Positions 1 to 6,522 of a stretch of 12,660 nucleotides of DNA are shown here, piece by piece. The stretch's first letter is position 1. The number at the start of each line of letters is the position of its first letter. This stretch comes from DRQF01 sp964559135 (GTDB lineage Bacteria; Planctomycetota; GCA-002687715; DRQF01): positions 1-12,660 of the forward strand of contig CAZLGG010000114.1 in NCBI GenBank assembly GCA_964559135.1, written 5' to 3'. The notes beneath the pieces are model-generated. The model did no database searches. It worked only from the letters and a program-made list of their open reading frames with translations, and was not told the DNA's origin. The position numbers and the translations under genes were made by a program.

Positions 1-183
1 CTGGGTGTCCAACCCCCGGCCGCGTCTTGGGGCTCGCTTATCTCGGAGGGCGCCGTCCTGTTTCGCGAGTATCCCTGGCTCGTGTTGGTTCCCGGCGCCA
101 TTCTCAGCGCCACACTGCTCGCGCTGAACTTCTTCGGCGACGGGCTCAGGGACCTCATGGCGGCGGAGGACCGACCATCATGA
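1..183 (+). CDS. ABC transporter permease, OppC/DppC family (3' end only)
   Basis: These are the last 60 codons of an inner-membrane permease of the peptide/nickel ABC importer family; the 5' part lies outside the window. The visible frame has the C-terminal hallmarks of DppC/OppC proteins: a GVQPPAASWGSLI stretch (the usual Q-P-P-x-x-S-W-G element after the EAA coupling loop), a final hydrophobic transmembrane segment (about WLVLVPGAILSATLLALNFF), and the terminal GDGLRD motif. It ends in TGA at 181-183, and the ATG of the first ATPase overlaps it (ATGA at 180-183), so the two are almost certainly translationally coupled. It would form the membrane channel with a DppB-type partner, presumably encoded upstream. 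The substrate cannot be read from this fragment. Confidence 0.9.
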   Translation: MGVQPPAASWGSLISEGAVLFREYPWLVLVPGAILSATLLALNFFGDGLRDLMAAEDRPS

Positions 184-1172
184 CGGATGTGAAGGGGACC
201 GCCGCGGTCGCTCTCGCCCTGGTGTGGGACGATCTTCGCTTGCGCTTTCCGGGCCAGAAGAATCCCGTTCTGGACGGCGTCAATCTGCGGCTGGAAGCCG
301 GCCAGACTCTGGGGCTTCTGGGCGAGTCGGGGTCGGGGAAGTCCCTGACGACACTGACGGCCCTCGGCCTCTTGCCGCAATCGGCCGTTCACGTGGGCGG
401 CACGCTGCATCTGGGTGACACGGACCTTCTCGCTCTGGATGCAAGGGCTCGCCGGAACCTCTTGGGCGCGACGTTGGGCGCCGTGTTTCAGGACCCGTCG
501 ACAGCCCTGAATCCCTTCCTCACGGTAGGCTTCCAAATGAGCGAGGGGCTCCGCCGCATCGATGGTCTGTCCCGTGGGAAGGCGCGCGACGTCTGTCTGG
601 AGGCGCTCGAGACCTGCCGGATTCGGGAGCCGCGTCGGGTTTTGCGGTCCCGTCCCCACGAGCTTTCCGGCGGTGAAAAGCAACGCGTGCTCATCGCGAT
701 GGCCACGGTGCGACGTCCAGACTTTCTTCTCGCGGACGAACCCACCACGGCGCTCGATGTGGCCACGCGCGGCGCCGTCCTGGAAGTCCTCCTGGAACGG
801 GGGCGCGACTTGAGGATGGGACTTCTCCTCGTGAGTCACGATATCTTCCTCCTCGGTGAGTGCGTCGATTTCATGTCCGTGATGTATGCCGGGCGCATCG
901 TCGAGTCGGGACCCACCCGGCGTCTTCTTGCGTCGCCCCGGCACCCGTACACGCGCGGTCTTCTGGCGGCCGCCCCGCGACTGGAGGGCCCGCGAGGGCG
1001 TCTCCCGGAGATTCCCGGTCATCCTCCCGCCGTCGAGGACCGTCTCCCCGGGTGTTCCTTCGCCCCTCGTTGCTCGTTGGCCCGTCCCTCTTGTGGAAAG
1101 GAGCGCCCCGCTTGGGTTTCCCTGGGCGAGGCGGGCGGCTTTGCATGCCCCGTCACGGAGGCCGAGGCATGA
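180..1172 (+). CDS. Oligopeptide/nickel-type ABC transporter ATPase, DppD/OppD-like (first of four)
   Basis: A cytoplasmic ATP-binding subunit of 330 residues that powers uptake through the adjacent permease. Visible motifs are Walker A GESGSGKS (residues 48-55), Q-loop Q104, signature LSGGE (162-166), Walker B FLLADEP (D186, E187) and H-loop H220. The tail is the oligo_HPY domain typical of D-type subunits (SPRHPYTRGLL from about 252), with cysteines C292, C298, C305 and C323 in the usual GC-F-APRC spacing; related D subunits are reported to hold an iron-sulfur cluster there. The open frame extends upstream to 27, but the ATG at 180 overlaps the permease stop (ATGA) and is the obvious start. 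It ends in an ATGA overlap with the next ATPase. Full length for the family. Confidence 0.93.
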   Translation: MTDVKGTAAVALALVWDDLRLRFPGQKNPVLDGVNLRLEAGQTLGLLGESGSGKSLTTLTALGLLPQSAVHVGGTLHLGDTDLLALDARARRNLLGATLGAVFQDPSTALNPFLTVGFQMSEGLRRIDGLSRGKARDVCLEALETCRIREPRRVLRSRPHELSGGEKQRVLIAMATVRRPDFLLADEPTTALDVATRGAVLEVLLERGRDLRMGLLLVSHDIFLLGECVDFMSVMYAGRIVESGPTRRLLASPRHPYTRGLLAAAPRLEGPRGRLPEIPGHPPAVEDRLPGCSFAPRCSLARPSCGKERPAWVSLGEAGGFACPVTEAEA

Positions 1173-1942
1173 CCGCGGTTCTTCTGGAGGTGCGGGATCT
1201 CGAGGTGGCCTACGGCAAAAAGCCGCCCGTTCTGAAGGGCGTGTCCTTCTCCCTGAAGCCGGGAGAGATCCTGGGGCTCGTGGGCAACAGTGGGTGCGGG
1301 AAGTCGACCCTGCTGCGCGCCCTGGCGGGCCTCGAGCTCCCCCGTCGCGGGCAAGTCCTCTGGGAAGGACGGGAACGCATCGCCTTGAAGGGAAAGGAGT
1401 CGCGCGCACTCCGTCGCCGTGCGCAGCTCGTCTTCCAGAATGCCCGGGAGGCCTTCGACCCCCGCATGCGACTGGTTGACGCGGTGGCGGAACCCTTGCT
1501 CGTTCACGCTCCCGGTCTCGGCGCCGCGAGCCGCCGTGAGAAGGCCGCGGCCGCCATGGAGGACTTGGGCCTCGGTGGGGAACTCCTGCGGCGCCGTCCG
1601 CGAGGCGTGTCGGGCGGCCAGTTGCAGCGCGTGGGGCTCGCGCGAGCGCTCGTGGTCGAGCCCGACGTGCTCCTTCTGGACGAGCCGGTCTCGGCCCTCG
1701 ATGTCTCGATTCAGGCCCAGGTCCTGAATCTGCTCTTGGACTTGCGAAAGACCAGGGGGCTCGCGATGCTGATGGTCACCCATGACCTGGCCGTGGTGCG
1801 GCAGATCTGCGACCGGGCTCTCGTCATCTCGGAGGGGCGCATCGTGGAGGAGGGCGATCCGGATCAGCTGTTGGGCCATCCGGCTCACGAAGCCACGCGC
1901 CGTCTCGTGGAGGCCCTGCCCCGGTGTACACTTCCTTCATGA
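1169..1942 (+). CDS. Oligopeptide/nickel-type ABC transporter ATPase, DppF/OppF-like (second of four)
   Basis: A 257-residue ATPase that would heterodimerise with the preceding D-type subunit. It shows Walker A GNSGCGKS (39-46), Q-loop Q90 followed by N-A-R-E-A-F-D-P, signature VSGGQ (147-151; the first position is V instead of the usual L), Walker B VLLLDEP (D171, E172) and H-loop H205. The tail is short and lacks the Cys-rich oligo_HPY end of the first ATPase, as expected for a compact F-type subunit. The frame is open far upstream, inside the previous gene, but the ATG at 1169 sits in an ATGA overlap with that gene's stop and matches the family N-terminus. Its own stop overlaps the third ATPase's ATG in the same way. 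Confidence 0.92.
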   Translation: MTAVLLEVRDLEVAYGKKPPVLKGVSFSLKPGEILGLVGNSGCGKSTLLRALAGLELPRRGQVLWEGRERIALKGKESRALRRRAQLVFQNAREAFDPRMRLVDAVAEPLLVHAPGLGAASRREKAAAAMEDLGLGGELLRRRPRGVSGGQLQRVGLARALVVEPDVLLLDEPVSALDVSIQAQVLNLLLDLRKTRGLAMLMVTHDLAVVRQICDRALVISEGRIVEEGDPDQLLGHPAHEATRRLVEALPRCTLPS

Positions 1943-2628
1943 GCCTCGAAGTCCAAGGACTCTGCGTGGATGCCGGCGACCGTCGACTCGTCCACGACGT
2001 GAGTTTCACCGTGCGTCCGGGGAAAACGACAGCTCTCCTCGGTCCATCGGGTGCGGGCAAGACCCTGACCGCCCTTTCGCTTCTGGACCTCTTGCCGGAG
2101 GGTGTTCGCGTCACGGGCGGGAGCCTCCGTCTCGACGGCGCGTCGAGGGCGTTCGGTCCGAGTGTTCGCCCCTGGCGCGGGAATCCACTGGGCATGATTT
2201 TTCAGGAGCCTCGCGATGCCCTGCCGCCGTCCACCCCCGTGGGAAGGGTCCTCACGGCGGCGCTGCACCGTGCAGGGGTCCCCACGCGCGACGCCCGCCG
2301 ACGGGCCGTCTGTTGGTTGGAACGGGTCGGCATTCCCGACGGTGCGCGCCGCTACCGCGATCCGCCGCATCGGTTTTCCGGCGGTGAATTACAGCGTGTG
2401 CTCACGGCGCTCGCTCTCGCCCAAGGGCCCCGCTACGTGTTGGCCGACGAGCCGACGAGTAATCTGGATGTGACGGTTCAGGGGCAGATCCTCGGGCTGT
2501 TGAAGCGGCTGCAGGCCGAGGAGAATCTGGGGCTTTTGCTCATCACCCACGATGAACGTGTCGTGCGTGCTCTCGCCGACGATGAGGTGCGCATGGAGGG
2601 GGGCCCCGTCAAGGACGGCGAACCGTGA
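1939..2628 (+). CDS. ABC transporter ATPase, short NikD/DppD-like (third of four)
   Basis: A 229-residue ATPase. It shows Walker A GPSGAGKT (35-42), Q-loop Q89, signature FSGGE (146-150), Walker B YVLADEP (D170, E171) and H-loop H204. The stretch after Walker A (LTALSLLDLLPEGVRVTGG) resembles NikD/DppD more than F-type subunits, so this looks like the D partner of a second pair. It stops soon after the H-loop and has no oligo_HPY tail, so it is about 100 residues shorter than the first D-like ATPase. An upstream GTG at 1924 is in frame, but the ATG at 1939 makes the ATGA overlap seen at the neighbouring junctions. Its end overlaps the fourth ATPase by GTGA. Paralogue of the first ATPase by inference. 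Confidence 0.9.
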   Translation: MSLEVQGLCVDAGDRRLVHDVSFTVRPGKTTALLGPSGAGKTLTALSLLDLLPEGVRVTGGSLRLDGASRAFGPSVRPWRGNPLGMIFQEPRDALPPSTPVGRVLTAALHRAGVPTRDARRRAVCWLERVGIPDGARRYRDPPHRFSGGELQRVLTALALAQGPRYVLADEPTSNLDVTVQGQILGLLKRLQAEENLGLLLITHDERVVRALADDEVRMEGGPVKDGEP

Positions 2629-3440
2629 CCCCTCGTCTCGAAGCCCGCGGGCTGAGAAAAGTCTATCCTGCCAGCTCGCGACCCGCCGTCGATGGAGTGG
2701 ACCTTGTCGTGGCGCCCGAGGAAATCGTTGCCGTCGTGGGCGAATCCGGCGCCGGCAAGTCGACGCTCGCGCGCCTGTTGGCCGGTCTCGAGCCGCTCAC
2801 GGACGGATGGGTGACCGTCGATGGGAAGCCCTTCGTAGGACCGGGGCGGAGGCGTCGACCGGGCGGGCGGTCCGGTCGCGAACTGAGGCGGAAGATCCAG
2901 GTCGTTTTCCAATCTCCGGGGTCCACGTTGAACCCGCGCTTCACCGTGTCCGAGTTGCTCTGCGAAGGGCCGTTGTCCCATCGTCTCGTTGGTGAGCGGG
3001 ATGCGAGAGATCTTGCCGCGCGCCTCCTCGACGCCGTGGAGCTTGGGACGGTCTACCTCGACCGCCTTCCTGATGAATTGTCGGGCGGACAGAAACAGCG
3101 CGTGGCGCTCGCTCGGGCCCTCAGCGTGGAACCGGAGGTCTTGATCCTCGACGAGGTGACATCGGCCCTCGATGCTCCTCTCCAGGTTCGAATGCTCGAG
3201 CTTTTGCAAAGGCTGAAAACGGAGCAAGGTCTCTCCTATGTGTTCATCTCCCACAATCTGGCGCTGGTGGAATCCTTCGCCGATCGCGTCGCCGTGATGC
3301 GTCGGGGGCGGATTCTGGAGTCCGCCCGGACAGCCGACCTTTACGAGCGCCCCCGAGACCCGTATACGAAGGCACTGCTTCGGGCCTCCCGAGGCGAAGT
3401 GGCCTGGGTCGATGACGACCCGAGAAAGGACATGGGATGA
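2625..3440 (+). CDS. ABC transporter ATPase, NikE/DppF-like (fourth of four)
   Basis: A 271-residue F-like ATPase, the likely partner of the short D-like subunit before it. Motifs are Walker A GESGAGKS (39-46), Q-loop Q96 with the QSPGSTLNPRFTV context typical of OppF/DppF, signature LSGGQ (152-156), Walker B VLILDEV (D176, E177; the usual P after DE is V) and H-loop H210 in ISHN. A short ERPRDPYTKALL segment (about 241-252) is the remnant C-terminal peptide-transporter motif. A basic insertion (GRRRRPGGRSGRELRRK, about 74-90) lies before the Q-loop. Translation starts at GTG 2625, which overlaps the previous TGA (GTGA). The stop overlaps the ATG of a lipoprotein gene. Confidence 0.91.
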   Translation: MTPRLEARGLRKVYPASSRPAVDGVDLVVAPEEIVAVVGESGAGKSTLARLLAGLEPLTDGWVTVDGKPFVGPGRRRRPGGRSGRELRRKIQVVFQSPGSTLNPRFTVSELLCEGPLSHRLVGERDARDLAARLLDAVELGTVYLDRLPDELSGGQKQRVALARALSVEPEVLILDEVTSALDAPLQVRMLELLQRLKTEQGLSYVFISHNLALVESFADRVAVMRRGRILESARTADLYERPRDPYTKALLRASRGEVAWVDDDPRKDMG

Positions 3441-5428
3441 GATTGCATCGAGGATTACTTTGGCTTGCGGTTCCGTTGTTGCTCTTGACGAGCTGCGGCG
3501 GTGGGGGAGACAAGGGGCGTTTCGCCTACTCCATCTCTCTCGTGGGGTTGCCCGATTCGAACGGCCGCACGACCCACTACGAGGGTTGGGCCGTGATCAA
3601 CGGAACCCCCCGCAGCACCGGCAAGTTCGTCATCGACGGCACCGGGCCGTCCGCGACGGTTCTCAACGTCGATCGGACCCGCAGCTTCGGCCCCGCGTCG
3701 GCGGCGGTTTTCGGTCCCGCGAGTACGTTTCTCGGTGAGCAGTTTCCATTCCTCGTCGACGCGACTCATCTTTTCATCGCCGTCGAGCCCGAAGGGGATC
3801 ACGACGGTGAGCCGTCCTGCCAGGTCGTCCTCGCTGGACCGATCGTGAATGGCCAGGCCCATCTTTCGCCCACGGGGATCTCCGTGGAGGCCGGTTTCCC
3901 CTGTGCGCAGGACGACGGGATGGGGGGAGCGATCTTGGGGCTGGCCGACTTCTCGGCGGCGACGGGTTTCGTGGAATTGCGAACGCCCACGGACGATTTG
4001 TCGAACCCTGTGCCGAACGATTTTGCCGGCGTCTGGTTCACCCAAGGCGGCGCTCAGGGATTGAGCTTGCCGACTCTTCCGGGGTCTTTCCGCTACGAGG
4101 GTTTCGCCGTCATCAACGGCGTGACGCGGAGCCTCGGTCGGTTCCGCGATGCGGGAGCTCGCGACGAGGATTTCGCGACGGCGGTTCAGCGGGGCGATGA
4201 TGGGCCGGGACCGTCGTTTCCCGGGCAAGACTTCGTGCAGAGTTTCAATCCGATGGTGCCTTTCGACCCGCCCATGCTCGACCTGGCGACCGACGTCAAC
4301 TTTCCCGGCGAGGGAGATTTCCGAGCATTCATCAGTTTGGAGCCGTTTCCCGACAACGATGACGCGCCCTTCGGAATCATCCTGCTCTCCGCTGTGATCC
4401 CACCCACGGCCGTTTCCGCCGACGGTTCAGGGAACGTGGACGTGGACATGATTCCCGGGACTCTCCCCCAGGCCGACGGGGCGTTGACGTCCACATCGTT
4501 CACACTCATGAATCTGACCCTGCCCGCCAACGCTTCGAATCCCAACGACCGTCGCGGGCACTACGAACTTTTCTGCACATTGGCCGGCCAGGACCAATCC
4601 ATCGACCGGTTCGTGATCGTGGGGGAGGATCTCTTCAGCCTCTCCACCGGACTCATGTTCGGCACGAGAACCCAGGCCGTCTTCGACGCCATCAGCACTG
4701 GAAACGCCATGTTTCCGGATCTCACGGGAGCGACGGAGTGCTTCGTCACCTTCGAGGATGAAGGGGATGGCGACCCCGCGCCGTCCAGCCGCGTGATGCT
4801 GGAGGGGGTTCCCTCGGGCGGCATGGTGTCGTTGACGACGACCGGAGCCGCGGCTGCGGGGGGGCGGGGATTGGCGGATTTCTCGATGATCTCGGGCAAG
4901 TTCCAATTGGATTCGCCGACCAACGATGCCGCGGGCGTGGCGGCCGATGACCGATTCGGAATCCTCTACCGGTTGGTGGGGGTGAATCGGGACAGGGATG
5001 CCGAGTCGCTCGTGCTTCCGGAGCTTCCCCCGGGATTCTGCTACGAGGGATGGGTCGAGGACCGGACCACCGGAGCCGTCTATTCCACGGGGAAATTCCT
5101 CGACCCGGGCGCGTCGGATCGCAATGACGGGGTCTCCCGGTCCCGGGGGATGCAGCCGAAGAAGGGTTTTCCCGGGGAGGACTTCCTGAATGCCGTGGCC
5201 ACGCAGTCGTTGATGGCGGTGGGACCCGACGAGATCACCGAGGTCTTCGTGACCGTCGAGCCGGAGCCGGACGGTGCGGTCGGCCCGAGTCTCTTTCGAA
5301 TTCTCGAAGTGACGGTGCCGCCCGGCCAGGCTCCGGGGGGCGTCGGCGGTCCGGCGTTGCCGATGACCAACGTGGCGCCCACGGGAACGACTCTCTTCGC
5401 CGATATGGTCATTCTGGACGGGAACTGA
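3437..5428 (+). CDS. Lipoprotein with four RskA-like beta-domain repeats
   Basis: A 663-residue exported lipoprotein. Residues 1-20 form a type II signal peptide with lipobox LTSC (C20 lipidated) and a glycine linker. The rest is four divergent repeats of about 160 residues. Each opens with a YEGW/YELF motif (Y48, Y220, Y376, Y536), followed by a gly-x-F strand such as RSTGKF, and later carries an F-[IV]-x-[VLF]-E-[PD] motif (E117, E302, E440, E608) with Asp/Pro-rich residues after it. This Y-E-x-W...E-P-x-x-D signature resembles the C-terminal domain of RskA-type anti-sigma factors, without the zinc-finger or membrane segment; that assignment is from memory. The start has a good ribosome site (AAAGGA, 3425-3430, 6-nt spacer) and overlaps the ABC operon (ATGA). 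The function, and why it is coupled to an importer, are unknown. Confidence 0.85.
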   Translation: MRLHRGLLWLAVPLLLLTSCGGGGDKGRFAYSISLVGLPDSNGRTTHYEGWAVINGTPRSTGKFVIDGTGPSATVLNVDRTRSFGPASAAVFGPASTFLGEQFPFLVDATHLFIAVEPEGDHDGEPSCQVVLAGPIVNGQAHLSPTGISVEAGFPCAQDDGMGGAILGLADFSAATGFVELRTPTDDLSNPVPNDFAGVWFTQGGAQGLSLPTLPGSFRYEGFAVINGVTRSLGRFRDAGARDEDFATAVQRGDDGPGPSFPGQDFVQSFNPMVPFDPPMLDLATDVNFPGEGDFRAFISLEPFPDNDDAPFGIILLSAVIPPTAVSADGSGNVDVDMIPGTLPQADGALTSTSFTLMNLTLPANASNPNDRRGHYELFCTLAGQDQSIDRFVIVGEDLFSLSTGLMFGTRTQAVFDAISTGNAMFPDLTGATECFVTFEDEGDGDPAPSSRVMLEGVPSGGMVSLTTTGAAAAGGRGLADFSMISGKFQLDSPTNDAAGVAADDRFGILYRLVGVNRDRDAESLVLPELPPGFCYEGWVEDRTTGAVYSTGKFLDPGASDRNDGVSRSRGMQPKKGFPGEDFLNAVATQSLMAVGPDEITEVFVTVEPEPDGAVGPSLFRILEVTVPPGQAPGGVGGPALPMTNVAPTGTTLFADMVILDGN

Positions 5429-6359
5429 AGAGACCTCTTGGAACCTCCGGTGCGCCCATGGCCCGCCGGATGTGACGGGTGACCGGGCAGGGGGGAAGTC
5501 GGGCGGGGGCTTCGATGGCGTCCCCCGACTTCCAGGCTGCATGGGCAGACCATGAGTCCGGCTGGAATCGCCCGACGATGCGGTCCAGAAGGCGACCCTC
5601 GAGGATTTCCCCGTCGAGGGGTAACCACTCCGCATCGATCTCGCTCCCCAGTTCCAGGAGTCGAATCACCTCCAGCGAAGCGTCTTCCGCCTGCAAACTG
5701 AGATGGACGCCCGACGTCAGGTGGATTCCCCCTCCGTGGAGGATGACGAGGGTGTCCGGGCCCTCGCAATAGCGATGGGGCAGGGAGACCACGGCGTCTT
5801 CGGAAAGGCCGAGTCTCGCCTGCCAGAGCTTCAAAGCCCGGTCCAACTCACCGTAGGTTCCCGGCGGCGCCAAAGTCCCGAGGACTCTTCGTTCCGGATG
5901 GAAGAAGAGAATCTCCTCCGCCGCTTCGCGTGCCATGAGGACTTCGGGGCGGAGGAGGTCCTCCATGGATTGACTGCCACCGTTCGCGATGTTCCAACCC
6001 ACCGGCGGGATGTCGCGGGCGAAAAGCCAGCACGTTCCATCGGACGCGCAGGGCAGGACGCCGGCACTGGCGTGGCGAAAACCGAAGCTGCGGAGGTCGA
6101 GGGTGATGGGCTCGTCGAGTGTTCCCCGTCGAAGCTCCTGAACACGCTCGACGGCCCGGCACCCTTCCTCTTCTGAACACTCTTCGAGGACCCGTTCGCG
6201 GTCGATGCGGGACGTCAAAAGGGGCATGTCCTTCGTGAGACGGATGTCGAGCCGGAGGCCCCCGGAGGGCATCGTCGCCGCAACCAGTTGTCGAACCTGA
6301 ACTTGGGCCGTCACCCCCATGAGGGGTTGGTTCCCGGTCAGGTCTTTCAGCGTGTTCAT
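5409..6359 (-). CDS. Nudix-like domain protein with atypical Nudix box
   Basis: A 316-residue cytoplasmic protein with no signal peptide. Residues about 90-165 resemble a Nudix hydrolase fold: strands (FGFRHASAGVLPC, CWLFARDI) lead into GWNIANGGSQSMEDLL and then R144-E145-A-A-E148-E149. Those Glu residues match the metal-binding REUxEE core of the Nudix box. G127-x5-E133 is also present, but the spacer to R144 is 10 residues instead of 7. The family normally hydrolyses nucleoside-diphosphate-linked compounds; the substrate here cannot be predicted. About 90 N-terminal and 150 C-terminal residues are unassigned. The frame is open up to 6494. I chose ATG 6359 because GAGGA lies 7 nt upstream; ATG 6440 or a TTG behind AAGGAG (about 6453) are alternatives. 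The 3' end overlaps the convergent lipoprotein gene by 20 bp. Confidence 0.6.
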   Translation of the reverse strand: MNTLKDLTGNQPLMGVTAQVQVRQLVAATMPSGGLRLDIRLTKDMPLLTSRIDRERVLEECSEEEGCRAVERVQELRRGTLDEPITLDLRSFGFRHASAGVLPCASDGTCWLFARDIPPVGWNIANGGSQSMEDLLRPEVLMAREAAEEILFFHPERRVLGTLAPPGTYGELDRALKLWQARLGLSEDAVVSLPHRYCEGPDTLVILHGGGIHLTSGVHLSLQAEDASLEVIRLLELGSEIDAEWLPLDGEILEGRLLDRIVGRFQPDSWSAHAAWKSGDAIEAPARLPPCPVTRHIRRAMGAPEVPRGLFSSRPE

Positions 6360-6427
6360 GGACTCGTCCTCGCCGCCCATTGGGTAGAAAACCAAGGCTG
6401 GATAGAGACTTAGCGCAGTGGAATTGT

Positions 6428-6456
6428 CTGGCATCGCCATTCCCGATGGATACAAT
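6428..6456 (+). promoter_or_regulatory. Possible sigma70-type promoter for the secreted modular protein
   Basis: TACAAT at 6451-6456 differs from the -10 consensus by one base. Seventeen bases upstream, CTGGCA (6428-6433) matches four of six -35 positions. It lies in the 163-bp divergent spacer and would give an untranslated leader of roughly 60 nt before ATG 6523. It is based on consensus matching only, and promoter rules in this lineage may differ. Confidence 0.3.
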
Positions 6457-6522
6457 CCGTGCTCCTTGGATGCAGGCGCGCGCCGCTCCCTCATTTGTCA
6501 TTTTTTTGGAGTCTGAACCCCC

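Noticed and set aside
1019..1888. Long minus-strand open frame opposite the first and second ATPases.
   Set aside because: A GC-rich shadow of well-supported + strand genes; no protein-like motifs.
4427..5635. Long minus-strand open frame opposite the lipoprotein gene.
   Set aside because: Composition is rich in Arg, His, Gly and Pro with no domain pattern; it conflicts with the clear repeat protein on the other strand.
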